DNA of 64,000 bases from Neobacillus sp. Marseille-Q6967. Lineage in GTDB: Bacteria; Bacillota; Bacilli; Bacillales; Cytobacillaceae. Of this stretch, positions 8,972 through 17,344 are shown piece by piece (positions within the stretch are counted from its first letter, which is position 1; each line of letters opens with the position of its first letter). Below the pieces are notes generated by a model. It searched no databases, was not told where the DNA came from, and saw only the letters and a program-made list of their open reading frames with translations. The translations under genes were made by a program, and so were the position numbers. The DNA lies in assembly GCF_946151075.1 (NCBI RefSeq), contig NZ_CAMGZB010000001.1:1154001-1218000 (forward strand), read 5' to 3'.

Positions 8972-11422
8972 TTGAAAAAATACGTATCGATTTTCTTAAC
9001 GTTCATTTTAGTTTTTACCCTGATGGTCCCTGGACTGTCAAAAGCAAATACAGTTTTAGCTGTGTTGGATAATAGTCTTGTCAAGGCATTAGAAACGGCA
9101 ACTGAGCCGCTGCAGGTCATTGTTACGTTTGACAGTGAGGGTGCTCCAACAAGCGAGCATCTTAATCTGTTAGACAGCCTGGGAATATCAACGGGTATTA
9201 CGATGAAGTCATTGCCGATAGCAGGTGTTCTTGCGACGAAGGGGCAAATTGAGAAACTTGCTGCTAAACCGGGAGTTAAATCGATCTATTTAAATAAAAA
9301 ATTAAGTTATTCAAACTTTGATGCCAATAACCTAACAGGGGTTGATAAGGCACGAACAGATGCAAGTATGCAAAAGGCAAACGGAGGTCTGCCTGTAACA
9401 GGCAAGGGTGTAGGTGTTGTCATTAATGACAGCGGTGTCGACGGGACGCATCAGGACCTCGAGTACGGAAGTCACCTCGTTCAAAACGTAATGGGCAGCA
9501 CAAACTTAAATGCATTAGCACCTGATCTGCTTCCGATCACTTATGTAGAAAATGTTCCAAACACCGATACAAACTCCGGTCACGGAACTCACGTAGCAGG
9601 TACAGTGGGTGGTACAGGTGAGATGTCAGGCGGTAAATACGAAGGGGTTGCCCCTGGAGCGGATTTAATTGGATATGGTTCCGGTGCAGCTTTGTTTGTT
9701 CTTGATGGTATCGGCGGTTTTGATTACGCGATCACTCATCAGTCAGAATATAACATCCGCGTTATTACAAATTCATGGGGGTCATCAGGAGAGTTTGATC
9801 CGTATGATCCGATAAATATCGCCAGTAAAGAGGCGTATGACCGCGGAATTACCGTCTTATTTGCGGCTGGTAATGAAGGTCCGGGGGAAAACACACATAA
9901 TCCTTATGCAAAGGCTCCTTGGGTTATATCTGTAGCGGCCGGGGAGAAGGATGGTTCTTTAGCTGATTTTTCATCACGGGGAACAAAGGGAGTTGGCGGT
10001 ACTTTCGAAATGGATGGAGAAACATGGACTTGGAAGGACGAACCGAGTGTCACAGCTCCTGGAGTCGATATCATTTCAACCCGTGTTCTTGCCCCTGTAT
10101 CAAGTTTAGCAATAACAGATGATGCATCACTCATTGAACCAGCTTATCTTCCGTACTACACCTCGATGAGTGGAACTTCTATGGCAACACCGCATGTCGC
10201 CGGAATTGTTGCACTCTTGTTAGAAGCTGAACCTGCTTTATCGCCGGATGAAATTAAAAATATTTTGCAAGAAACCGCAACAAACATGCCTGGTTATGAA
10301 ACATGGGAAGTAGGAACTGGCTATGTGAATGCATATGCTGCCCTCGAAAAGGTGATGTTTGGAGAAACGTACGGTGAAACGGTTAATGCTTATCAAACGT
10401 TTAATAGCAATGCAAACGTAACGGTTGAGCGTTCTGAATTCCAAGTGGACTATAATCCGCTCCTGCTGTCATCGAATAGCTATTCATTTCAGGTTTCAGA
10501 AGGTGTCGGGCAAATAAGCGCCAGAATCGATGCTGCTGGGTTATTAGGGCAAACAGGCAATCCAGTAAACTTAATACTTGTGGCGCCGGATGGTACGACC
10601 TATAGCTCAGGTGTCAGCTTGTTGTTTCCACTATATTATGACCGCACGGTGTCCGTTACGTCACCTGCGGCAGGAGAATGGCAAGTAAAAATTGATGGAT
10701 TGCATGGAGATGCAGCAAACCCTGTCGGAGTCGGACTGCCTGAAACGGTGACAGGCACCCTCTCTTTTTCAAAAGTAGGCAGTTTTTCTGGATTAAAGGA
10801 CATCCTTGGGAATCCCGCTGCTTCCGCGATTCAAATGGCTGTCAGTGAAAGACTAGTCGATGGCTATGCAGACGGTAACTTTAAGCCAAAGCAGTATTTG
10901 ACACGAAAAGAATTAGCCCGGTATTTAGTAATGGGAACAGGAATTCGCCAAAGTAAGGCGGACCTGAATGATGTCGCAGGGGAAGATGTTCCTTTTGTTG
11001 CGGCAGCAGTCGGCAAAGGGGGAGCGATTCGTGACGGAGTTCAGTCACAAGCAGGTGTTATGCTGCTTGACTCCGCTGGAAAGTTTTATCCGAACGGTGA
11101 GGTCAACCGCTTGGTGCTCGCTTACTCCTTAGTTCAAGCGCTTGGGTTAGAAAAACAGGCGAAAGAATTTACGGGAGATGTAACGGTTCAGTATAAGGAT
11201 GAGCGGATTCCGCTTAAGGATCAGGAATCGATTCCAGCTTCCTTAAAGGGATATGTGCAGTTAGCGCTGGATTTAAATATCCTAAATGCAACTTTTACAG
11301 TAATGCAGGGACCGTACGACCTATTACCGACTGTCGAGGCCAGCTTTAATCCAGGGAAAAAAGTAACCCGTGGTGACTACGCTGTTGCAATTACTCGTTA
11401 CTATCAGGCCTGGTTTCAATAA
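8972..11422 (+). CDS. Secreted subtilisin-like serine protease with S-layer homology repeats
   Basis: Extracellular S8 peptidase, 816 aa from TTG 8972, chosen because GAGAGGGG lies 8 nt upstream. It has a Sec signal peptide of about 29 residues, an inhibitor-I9-like propeptide, and the catalytic triad Asp153 (INDSGVDG), His204 (GHGTHVAG) and Ser403 (SGTSMATPHVAG). A beta-rich region follows and the last 210 residues hold about three SLH repeats, the clearest being FSGLKDILGN...DGYADGNFKP, which would attach it to cell-wall polymers. It follows the two-component genes but has its own leader. Degradation of external protein or surface processing are possible roles. Confidence 0.9.
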   Translation: MKKYVSIFLTFILVFTLMVPGLSKANTVLAVLDNSLVKALETATEPLQVIVTFDSEGAPTSEHLNLLDSLGISTGITMKSLPIAGVLATKGQIEKLAAKPGVKSIYLNKKLSYSNFDANNLTGVDKARTDASMQKANGGLPVTGKGVGVVINDSGVDGTHQDLEYGSHLVQNVMGSTNLNALAPDLLPITYVENVPNTDTNSGHGTHVAGTVGGTGEMSGGKYEGVAPGADLIGYGSGAALFVLDGIGGFDYAITHQSEYNIRVITNSWGSSGEFDPYDPINIASKEAYDRGITVLFAAGNEGPGENTHNPYAKAPWVISVAAGEKDGSLADFSSRGTKGVGGTFEMDGETWTWKDEPSVTAPGVDIISTRVLAPVSSLAITDDASLIEPAYLPYYTSMSGTSMATPHVAGIVALLLEAEPALSPDEIKNILQETATNMPGYETWEVGTGYVNAYAALEKVMFGETYGETVNAYQTFNSNANVTVERSEFQVDYNPLLLSSNSYSFQVSEGVGQISARIDAAGLLGQTGNPVNLILVAPDGTTYSSGVSLLFPLYYDRTVSVTSPAAGEWQVKIDGLHGDAANPVGVGLPETVTGTLSFSKVGSFSGLKDILGNPAASAIQMAVSERLVDGYADGNFKPKQYLTRKELARYLVMGTGIRQSKADLNDVAGEDVPFVAAAVGKGGAIRDGVQSQAGVMLLDSAGKFYPNGEVNRLVLAYSLVQALGLEKQAKEFTGDVTVQYKDERIPLKDQESIPASLKGYVQLALDLNILNATFTVMQGPYDLLPTVEASFNPGKKVTRGDYAVAITRYYQAWFQ

Positions 11423-11468
11423 AGCGTGTTCCATTTAATAAAAGGGAACCAGATAAAATTTTACAATG

Positions 11469-11510
11469 AAAAGGAACGGGTCATTTTAAGCTGATCTCGT
11501 TCCTTTTGTT
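11469..11510 (+). terminator. Terminator of the protease gene
   Basis: AAAAGGAACG pairs with CGTTCCTTTT across a partly paired 19-nt loop, followed by TGTT. Confidence 0.75.
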
Positions 11511-11515
11511 ATAAT
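11507..11515 (+). promoter_or_regulatory. Extended -10 promoter for ybaK
   Basis: TGTTATAAT is a perfect extended -10 (TGnTATAAT) 19 nt before the ybaK start; no clear -35 is needed for this class. Confidence 0.55.
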
Positions 11516-11533
11516 AAGGGAAAAAAGTGTAGG

Positions 11534-12019
11534 ATGATGAACTTGGCAAATGTTAAAACAAATGCAATCCGAATACTAGATTCTAAAAAGGTCCCTTATG
11601 AAGTCATTACATATGAAAAAAAGGATAGAGACATGGACGGGGTTAGCATCGCCGAGATAATCGGCAGAGACCCGCGGGAGGTTTATAAAACGCTTGTTGC
11701 CCAAGGGGCCAGTAGGAGTATTTATGTTTTTGTTATTCCAGTTGACGCAGAACTCGATCTAAAAAAGGCGGCCAGGGCAGCAGGGGAAAAGAATATTGAA
11801 CTCATTCCGATGAAGGATCTTCAAAAGTGGACAGGCTATGTCCGCTTCGGCTGCTCCCCTGTCGGCATGAAGAAAGAGTATCCAACTTTTATAGACCAGA
11901 GCTGCTCGTCACTTAAAATCATGATTGTAAGTGCGGGGAAAATAGGCGTGCAAATGGTGGTAAAACCGGAGGATTTGGCTGATGTTACCCATTCTAAGAT
12001 GGTAGACCTTCTAAAGTAA
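11534..12019 (+). CDS. ybaK: YbaK/EbsC-family Cys-tRNA(Pro) deacylase
   Basis: Trans-editing enzyme that hydrolyses cysteine wrongly attached to tRNA(Pro), in the cytoplasm. The 161-aa protein has the YbaK-like fold signature: TNAIRILDSKK, the conserved lysine region REVYKTLVAQG, and the glycine-serine motif VRFGCSPVGMKK. The ribosome site TAGGA is weak and there are three nearby starts (11534, 11537, TTG 11543), so the N-terminus is uncertain by a few residues. It appears to be a single-gene unit with its own promoter. Confidence 0.9.
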   Translation: MMNLANVKTNAIRILDSKKVPYEVITYEKKDRDMDGVSIAEIIGRDPREVYKTLVAQGASRSIYVFVIPVDAELDLKKAARAAGEKNIELIPMKDLQKWTGYVRFGCSPVGMKKEYPTFIDQSCSSLKIMIVSAGKIGVQMVVKPEDLADVTHSKMVDLLK

Positions 12020-12032
12020 AAACTAGGCTTTC

Positions 12033-12059
12033 ACCTATATTCGATTGCTGCATAGTATA
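12033..12059 (+). promoter_or_regulatory. Sigma-K-like promoter before the two-P-loop ATPase
   Basis: AC, 16 bp, then CATAGTATA matches the mother-cell sigma-K pattern (AC - 16/17 - CATAnnnTA). Start of transcription would fall near 12066, before the ribosome site at 12091. Confidence 0.4.
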
Positions 12060-12106
12060 GAGGTGTAAGTTTATATAACAATGTCACTCAGAAGGGGTGT
12101 TAGAAA

Positions 12107-13207
12107 GTGGCAGGGAAAATTTTAAATTACTATGCCGGCGGCAATACAGCGAGAGGATTTCATAGTCTTTATGAATCAAATCTCCAAGGTTTAGACCGTG
12201 TTTATATTTTAAAGGGCGGCCCTGGAACAGGGAAATCGTCACTAATGAAAAAAATTGGCCAGGAATGGTCGGAAAAAGGTTTTAATGTTGAATTTTTACA
12301 TTGTTCCTCCGATAATAACTCTGTTGATGGAGTGTTAATCCCAGCCTTAAAAGTAGGGATTGTCGACGGAACTGCACCACATGTAATCGAGCCAAAAGCA
12401 CCGGGGGCAGTGGAACAATACATCAACCTAGGTGAAGCTTGGAATGCAAGTGCCCTTGCTGCACATAAAAATGAAATTCAACGCCTGATTAATCAAAATA
12501 GCCATGCTTACAAGCAGGCATATGCAACCTTTAAGCAAGCCTTGGACATTCATGACGACTGGGAAAAAATTTATATCGATAATATGGATTTTGACAAGGC
12601 GAATCAGCTGACCAATAAATTAATTCAAAATTTCTTTGGAAAAATGAAATTGAATAAGAAGGCGGATGTCCGTCACCGCTTTTTAGGTGCTGCAACTCCA
12701 GTGGGTGCTGTTGATTACGTTCCGAATTTAACTGAAGATATCCCGAAGCGCTATTTTATTAAAGGCCGCCCGGGATCTGGAAAATCAACGATGTTAAAGA
12801 AAATTGCTGCTGCTGCCGAAGCGAAGGGCTTTGATACAGAAGTGTACCACTGCGGTTTTGATCCAAACAGTCTCGATATGGTGATACTACGTGAGCTAGG
12901 GATTGCTATTTTTGACAGTACAGCGCCGCATGAGTATTTTCCTAGCAGGGCCGGAGATGAAATTATTGATATGTACGAACAATTAATTTCTCCAGGAACG
13001 GATGAAATCTATGCAGATAAAATTGAACCGATTGCCGCCGCTTATAAAGAGAAAATGAAGGAGGCCATTTCTTATTTAACCAAGGCAAAAGAAATCCATG
13101 ATGAGCTGGAAGCGATCTATGTTTCAGCAATGAACTTTACCATTGTTGAAAAGATTCAAAACAAAATTGCCGAAGAAATAAGAGAGTATGCTTCCGTTAT
13201 TTCCTAA
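12107..13207 (+). CDS. ATPase with two P-loop domains (PRK06851-like), function unknown
   Basis: The 366-aa protein is an internal duplication: Walker A GGPGTGKSS at residues 37-45 and again RPGSGKSTM at about 221-229, each half followed by an HC pair (FLHCSSDNN, YHCGFDPNS) and by an amphipathic helical stretch with IHDDWEKIY or IHDELEAIY. The start is GTG with GAAGGGG 9 nt upstream. Homologous proteins are widespread in Bacillus and Clostridium and have no assigned function that I know. A sigma-K-like promoter and a likely spore-surface gene downstream suggest a role in sporulation, which is inference. Confidence 0.75.
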   Translation: MAGKILNYYAGGNTARGFHSLYESNLQGLDRVYILKGGPGTGKSSLMKKIGQEWSEKGFNVEFLHCSSDNNSVDGVLIPALKVGIVDGTAPHVIEPKAPGAVEQYINLGEAWNASALAAHKNEIQRLINQNSHAYKQAYATFKQALDIHDDWEKIYIDNMDFDKANQLTNKLIQNFFGKMKLNKKADVRHRFLGAATPVGAVDYVPNLTEDIPKRYFIKGRPGSGKSTMLKKIAAAAEAKGFDTEVYHCGFDPNSLDMVILRELGIAIFDSTAPHEYFPSRAGDEIIDMYEQLISPGTDEIYADKIEPIAAAYKEKMKEAISYLTKAKEIHDELEAIYVSAMNFTIVEKIQNKIAEEIREYASVIS

Positions 13208-13220
13208 TTTTGGCACATTG

Positions 13221-13228
13221 CATACATT
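13221..13228 (+). promoter_or_regulatory. Possible sporulation -10 element before the Gly/Pro-repeat gene
   Basis: CATACATT matches the sigma-E -10 consensus (CATACAnT), but I see no convincing -35 at the right distance, so this is weak. Confidence 0.2.
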
Positions 13229-13261
13229 ATAGGGAACACATAATAAGGGAGGAAAATGTCC

Positions 13262-13795
13262 TTGAATTATTATGATTACCCGAATATAAAAAGTAATGGG
13301 CCAACAGATGATTGTGAGCAAATCCGAGACATGGCACCGTCTTACCCAGAAGACAGCATGGCTCGATTTGGAGGAGGAGGTCAGCAGCCGGGCTTCCCGC
13401 CGCCGTTTGGGGGAGGAGGTCAGCAGCCGGGCTTCCCGCCGCCGTTTGGGGGAGGAGGTCAGCAGCCGGGCTCTCCGCCGCCGTTTGAGGGAGGAGGTCA
13501 GCAGCCAGGCTTCCCGCCGCCGTTTGGAGGAGGAGGTCAGCAGGGTGGTCCGCCATCCTCACCGCCGCCCGCAATGGTACCACCCGAAACAGCAAGCAGC
13601 TTTGCGGTTGACCCTGGAGGCATTAGACGCTGTCTCTACCGCTTTACCTATGTTCGATTAAATAATGGAAACAGCTTTTGGTATTATCCAACCTTCGTTG
13701 GAAGGACTTCTGTTGCCGGCTATCGTTGGCGCAGATTCCGCTGGGTTTATTTCGGTATCGATTTAAACAGAATCCGCTCGTTTAGTTGTTTCTAA
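13262..13795 (+). CDS. Gly/Gln/Pro-repeat protein with conserved C-terminal domain, possible spore-surface protein
   Basis: The TTG at 13262 is preferred to ATG 13256 because GGGAGG lies 9 nt before it and only 3 nt before the ATG. After a 35-residue acidic N-terminus, a low-complexity core repeats the 13-residue unit FGGGGQQPGFPPP nearly five times. The last 65 residues form a basic, aromatic domain with RRCLYRFTYVRLNNG, FWYYPTFVGR and a terminal SFSCF. I do not recognise a named family; similar two-part proteins occur on Bacillus spore surfaces or in exosporia. It may share mother-cell expression with the ATPase upstream. Confidence 0.7.
   Translation: MNYYDYPNIKSNGPTDDCEQIRDMAPSYPEDSMARFGGGGQQPGFPPPFGGGGQQPGFPPPFGGGGQQPGSPPPFEGGGQQPGFPPPFGGGGQQGGPPSSPPPAMVPPETASSFAVDPGGIRRCLYRFTYVRLNNGNSFWYYPTFVGRTSVAGYRWRRFRWVYFGIDLNRIRSFSCF
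13367..13543 (+). repeat. In-gene 39-bp tandem repeat, about 4.5 copies
   Basis: Units begin at 13367, 13406, 13445, 13484 and 13523 (last incomplete) and keep reading frame. Copies 1-4 are almost identical in DNA, so the copy number may vary between strains. Confidence 0.9.
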
Positions 13796-13808
13796 TAGGA
13801 TTAAAAAT

Positions 13809-13842
13809 GTCGGCTTTCGAGAGGAAAGCCGACTGTTTTTTT
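13809..13842 (+). terminator. Terminator of the Gly/Pro-repeat gene
   Basis: A perfect 10-bp stem GTCGGCTTTC/GAAAGCCGAC with 5-nt loop is followed by seven T. Confidence 0.9.
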
Positions 13843-13844
13843 GT

Positions 13845-13897
13845 CCAGCTCCAGCGTCTAGGGGCTCGGGATCATAAGCCCCTGTTCAAGGCGCTTG
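13845..13897. repeat. Dispersed repeat, short copy 1
   Basis: The stretch from CCAGCTCCAGCG through AGGGGCTCGGGATCATAAGC to CAAGGCGCTT matches both ends of the longer element at 43658-43853, with the middle missing. It contains an AGGGGCT/AGCCCCT hairpin and lies just after the small spore-protein gene on the minus strand. Confidence 0.75.
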
Positions 13898-13906
13898 GCG
13901 CATTTC

Positions 13907-14062
13907 TTATTTGTGCGGGTTCGTTTTGCTTTGCTGGCCTTTGTTTCGCTTATTGCCTTTACTGTTGTCCCCGCTGACAAACTCCGTTGCAAACTCGGCT
14001 TCAGCATGGCCAGCCTGTGGAGAATTTTGATTCTTACTGCCTTTATTATACTTTTTTGTCAT
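13907..14062 (-). CDS. Small acid-soluble spore protein, gamma-type-like (51 aa)
   Basis: A 51-residue protein, rich in Asn, Gln, Lys, Gly and lacking Cys and Trp, is encoded with AAAGGAG 7 nt before the ATG. Residues 21-28 read EAEFATEF, matching the EFASEF-type site cut by the germination protease GPR in SASPs; the flanking composition resembles SspE-like gamma SASPs, although it is shorter than the usual 80-95 residues. A sigma-G promoter (GAATA, 17 bp, CAAACTA) lies upstream. It is therefore probably made in the forespore as a degradable amino-acid store. The gene is short enough to be missed by standard length cut-offs. Confidence 0.8.
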   Translation of the reverse strand: MTKKYNKGSKNQNSPQAGHAEAEFATEFVSGDNSKGNKRNKGQQSKTNPHK

Positions 14063-14094
14063 TTGAAAAGGCTCCTTTCTTCGAAACTCATCCT

Positions 14095-14123
14095 TAGTTT
14101 GGCGTTCTCTGGGGCCTTTATTC
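14095..14123 (-). promoter_or_regulatory. Sigma-G promoter of the small SASP gene
   Basis: On the minus strand GAATA (-35, consensus GnATR) and CAAACTA (-10, consensus CAnnnTA) are 17 bp apart, and the start of transcription would lie 5' of the AAAGGAG site. Confidence 0.65.
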
Positions 14124-14282
14124 AGTGATATTTATACGATATACCTAGCCGTTAAGGACAAAATCATTAGAAAAAATAAAGAAATGTCCTTTATGGGTGT
14201 TCAGATATTAGAATAATGAGAAGATATAAAGATGATACATAGAAAAGCAACTTAAAAATAACATATGTTAATGAGGTGGAGA

Positions 14283-14969
14283 ATGGTGGAAAATCAATTC
14301 GAGCTTTTAACAAGTTTGTTGGAAAAACAGAGAAATGAGGAAAATGCCGGTTATATGAGCCGGTATATGAAAAACCATTTTCCGTTCTTTGGGATTAAAA
14401 CACCCGAGAGAAGAGAGATTGAAAAGCAATTTTTCGCAGAGACCGGCATATTAAAAGAACCTTTCAACCAAGAATTTGTTTGGGTCCTTTGGCAGATGGA
14501 GGAACGGGAATATCAAAATATTGCGTTAGATTATATTGAAAAATCGTTGAAGAAACTGGTGAAAGAGGATTTACCTTTCATTGAAAAATTGATCACTACC
14601 AAGTCTTGGTGGGATACAGTCGATGTCCTCGGTCCAAAGGCTGCCGGCGCCATCGCCCAAAAGTATCCGGAAGTAATCGAAGAGACAATCGATGGCTGGG
14701 CAGCAAATGAAAATATGTGGGTAAGAAGAGCGGCGATTCTTTTTCAATTAAAATATAAACAAAAAACCAATGACACTCTTCTATTTGAATACATCTTGAA
14801 AAATGCTGACAGTAAGGAATTCTTTATTCAAAAGGCGATTGGCTGGGCGTTACGGGAATATTCCAAAACCAATCCCGAAGCGGTTGGGCATTTTATTGAA
14901 AATAACAAACTCGCACCTTTAAGCGTACGCGAAGGAAGTAAGTATTTAAGAAGCTCAAATAGGCGATAA
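14283..14969 (+). CDS. alkD: AlkD-family DNA glycosylase (DNA alkylation repair)
   Basis: Cytoplasmic HEAT-repeat glycosylase that removes positively charged alkylated bases such as 3-methyladenine and 7-methylguanine. The 228-aa product shows KSWWDTVDVLG, containing the Trp and Asp that line the Bacillus cereus AlkD lesion pocket, and WVRRAAILFQ with the third catalytic-site Arg. Helical repeats run throughout and the length is typical. GAGGTGG precedes ATG 14283; ATG 14265 upstream lacks a ribosome site, and GTG 14286 cannot be excluded. Confidence 0.9.
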   Translation: MVENQFELLTSLLEKQRNEENAGYMSRYMKNHFPFFGIKTPERREIEKQFFAETGILKEPFNQEFVWVLWQMEEREYQNIALDYIEKSLKKLVKEDLPFIEKLITTKSWWDTVDVLGPKAAGAIAQKYPEVIEETIDGWAANENMWVRRAAILFQLKYKQKTNDTLLFEYILKNADSKEFFIQKAIGWALREYSKTNPEAVGHFIENNKLAPLSVREGSKYLRSSNRR

Positions 14970-15026
14970 TGATGAGGTAATCATGTTAAAATGGCAATAA
15001 CGAAAAAAGTAGAAATAGGTGAAAAC

Positions 15027-15881
15027 ATGATTAAATGTATTGCAACAGATATGGATGGAACGTTATTAAATTCCATGCAGCAAATTAGCAAGGAAAATAA
15101 AGAAGCTATATTAAAAGCGCAGGAACAGGGAGTTGAAGTCGTTGTTGCGACGGGCCGCTCCTACCAGGAAGCTCGTTATGTTTTAGATGAGGCGGGTTTG
15201 AAGTGTCCGGTTATCTGTGTCAATGGAGCCGAGGTCCGGTCGATTGACGGAGAAATTGTGTCCTCTACCCCAGTGGATAAGCAAACGGCGAGAAAAGTGG
15301 CGGCGGCACTTCAAGAGCAGGACGTTTATTTCGAGGTTTATACAAACAAAGGTACATACAGTCTTGATATTGAAAAAGCAGTGACGATTCTAGTTGACAT
15401 TATTTTAAGTGCCAACCCTGAATTGAGCCGGGAAGATGTTACTTATGCAGCGGGGTCCCGTGTCCGTGATGGATTAGTACATCAAATTAAAGATTATGAG
15501 ATTCTCTTTAGTGAAGATGAATATACAATTTGCAAGTTACTTGCCTTTTCGGCTAACGAAGAAAAACTGAATCTGTTAAGTGAAACACTTCATGAATTAG
15601 GAGATTTGGCTATTGCCTCCTCTGGCCACGAGAATCTTGAAATTACCCATATACGGGCGCAAAAAGGAATTGCTCTTGAAGCATTTGTTAATTCGAGAGG
15701 GATAGAATTATCCGAAGCAATGGCGGTGGGTGACAGTTTTAACGATGTGTCCATGCTAGAGCGTGTAGGCCGGGCAGTGGCAATGGGAAATGCAGCTTAT
15801 GAAATTAAAGCAATATGTGATGTAGTAACCGACACCAACGATGAACACGGAGTAGCAAAAGCAATACTAGAAGTGTTATAG
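15027..15881 (+). CDS. Cof-type HAD-superfamily hydrolase
   Basis: Probable sugar-phosphate or cofactor phosphatase of HAD subfamily IIB, 284 aa. Motif I DMDGTLLNS carries the nucleophile Asp; motif II is ATGRS; motif IV is AVGDSFNDVSML with the Mg-binding acidic residues. The start at 15027 has AGGTG 6 nt upstream and fits the family N-terminus; an in-frame ATG at 14991 would add 12 unlikely residues. The next gene starts 21 nt after its stop. Substrate unknown. Confidence 0.88.
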   Translation: MIKCIATDMDGTLLNSMQQISKENKEAILKAQEQGVEVVVATGRSYQEARYVLDEAGLKCPVICVNGAEVRSIDGEIVSSTPVDKQTARKVAAALQEQDVYFEVYTNKGTYSLDIEKAVTILVDIILSANPELSREDVTYAAGSRVRDGLVHQIKDYEILFSEDEYTICKLLAFSANEEKLNLLSETLHELGDLAIASSGHENLEITHIRAQKGIALEAFVNSRGIELSEAMAVGDSFNDVSMLERVGRAVAMGNAAYEIKAICDVVTDTNDEHGVAKAILEVL

Positions 15882-15902
15882 AAGTTGAAGGGAAGGAAAT
15901 TT

Positions 15903-16979
15903 ATGTGCAAAGTCGGTTCCATTTTGTTAACAATGATCTTATTGATGTCAGGTTGTTCTTTTTTTGAAAAAGAAGAAGTACAGCCGAATGGTCAGCAAGA
16001 GGACGAAGCGGTCGTCATTCAGCCAGAGATGGAAGTAGTGGCAGAAAATCTGAAAATCCCATGGTCGATTAATAAGCTGGGTGAGGTTTTCTATGTCAGT
16101 GAGCGAACGGGAAGTATCGTCAAAATTGAAAACGGTAAAATGGAACGGCAGCAGGTGAAGCTTAGAAAACCTCTTGCGCAGGCAGCCGAAGCCGGGCTGT
16201 TAGGCTTTGTACTGGATCCTAAATTTCCAGAGAATCAAAAGGCATTTGCCTACTATACTTATAATGATGGCGGCCAATTTAACCGAATTGTTGTCTTGAA
16301 TTTGGATGAGGGCGTGTGGACAGAAGGGGAGATTTTGTTAGATCGAATTCCAAGCGCTGCTTATCATCATGGAGGCAGATTGAAAATTGGGCCGGATGGG
16401 AAGCTGTATATCACAACTGGTGACGCGACTGTTCCGGAAACGGCACAGGATTTGAGTACATTAAATGGGAAAATTTTAAGAATGAATTTGGATGGAACCA
16501 TTCCTGAAGATAATCCATTTCCGAATTCTTATATCTATAGCTATGGCCACCGAAATCCGCAGGGGTTATCATGGATAGGCGGCACGCTTTATTCTAGTGA
16601 GCATGGTCAGTCGGCGCATGATGAAGTCAACCGTATCAAGCCGGGAGCGAACTATGGCTGGCCAGTGATTGAAGGAACCGAAGAGAAAGCAGGTATGATT
16701 ACGCCATTATTTCAATCCGGTGAAGAAACCTGGGCTCCATCCGGCATGGCGGCTAACGATGGGAAGCTATATGTGGCCGCACTGCGGGGCAATGCTGTTC
16801 GAGAGTATGATTTAGATAAGATGACCACTAGAGCCGTCATTACGGGAATGGGAAGAATTCGCGATGTTTACATTGACGGTGAGTATTTGTACTTTGTCAG
16901 CAACAACACAGACGGAAGAGGAAATCCAGATCCGAATGATGATAAATTGTACCGAGTGTTACTAAGTAATTTACAGTAG
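15903..16979 (+). CDS. PQQ-dependent sugar (glucose/sorbosone) dehydrogenase-like lipoprotein
   Basis: Extracytoplasmic six-bladed beta-propeller of the GSDH family, 358 aa. A signal peptide ends in the lipobox LMSGC, so it is membrane-anchored outside. Family motifs include YHHGGRLKIGPDGKLYITTGD-like sequence with the catalytic-base His, YGHRNPQGL and HGQSAHDEVNRI. ATG 15903 follows AGGGAAGG by 6 nt; an upstream TTG at 15885 overlaps that site. Whether a PQQ cofactor is used is not shown by sequence; many Gram-positive members lack PQQ synthesis. Confidence 0.82.
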   Translation: MCKVGSILLTMILLMSGCSFFEKEEVQPNGQQEDEAVVIQPEMEVVAENLKIPWSINKLGEVFYVSERTGSIVKIENGKMERQQVKLRKPLAQAAEAGLLGFVLDPKFPENQKAFAYYTYNDGGQFNRIVVLNLDEGVWTEGEILLDRIPSAAYHHGGRLKIGPDGKLYITTGDATVPETAQDLSTLNGKILRMNLDGTIPEDNPFPNSYIYSYGHRNPQGLSWIGGTLYSSEHGQSAHDEVNRIKPGANYGWPVIEGTEEKAGMITPLFQSGEETWAPSGMAANDGKLYVAALRGNAVREYDLDKMTTRAVITGMGRIRDVYIDGEYLYFVSNNTDGRGNPDPNDDKLYRVLLSNLQ

Positions 16980-16995
16980 ATAAAGGGGAAATTGG

Positions 16996-17232
16996 ATGAG
17001 TACAAAAAGCAACTCTTTACAGTACGGCTGGACGCTTATAGCACATAGTTCCTATCAGCTATTTTCGAACAAAAATTCCTACGTGGTCATCGATGAAGAT
17101 AACGATGCTGTCATCCGCTTTGCCGTCCAAGAACATGAAATCGAAGTCTTCAGCAGCAGTTGGAACTTGAATTACAAGATTAATATTGGGTTTAAAACGA
17201 TCAAAATCCTGAACTCACCTGAGGCTGCTTGA
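16996..17232 (+). CDS. Hypothetical protein, 78 aa
   Basis: A short gene with AAAGGGG upstream of its ATG begins 16 nt after the dehydrogenase and ends just before a strong terminator, so it is the last gene of that unit. The product has no signal peptide or membrane helix and is rich in beta-forming residues (NSYVVIDEDNDAVIRFAV). I do not recognise a family. Confidence 0.65.
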   Translation: MSTKSNSLQYGWTLIAHSSYQLFSNKNSYVVIDEDNDAVIRFAVQEHEIEVFSSSWNLNYKINIGFKTIKILNSPEAA

Positions 17233-17246
17233 TCCTACTTAAAGAT

Positions 17247-17278
17247 GGTCACGTAGAGCCAGCCTACGTGACCGTTTT
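17247..17278 (+). terminator. Terminator after the 78-aa gene
   Basis: A perfect 10-bp stem GGTCACGTAG/CTACGTGACC, 7-nt loop, then GTTTT. Confidence 0.88.
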
Positions 17279-17344
17279 CAGGGGAAAGAGCAAATTGTGG
17301 CCACGTAGACCTACTTCTAGTAATCTTGTGTTTTTTTAAAGATT

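Noticed and set aside
13786..14128. Plus-strand frames between the Gly/Pro-repeat gene and alkD
   Set aside because: They cross the terminator or lie antisense to the small spore-protein gene, which has the better ribosome site, promoter and composition.
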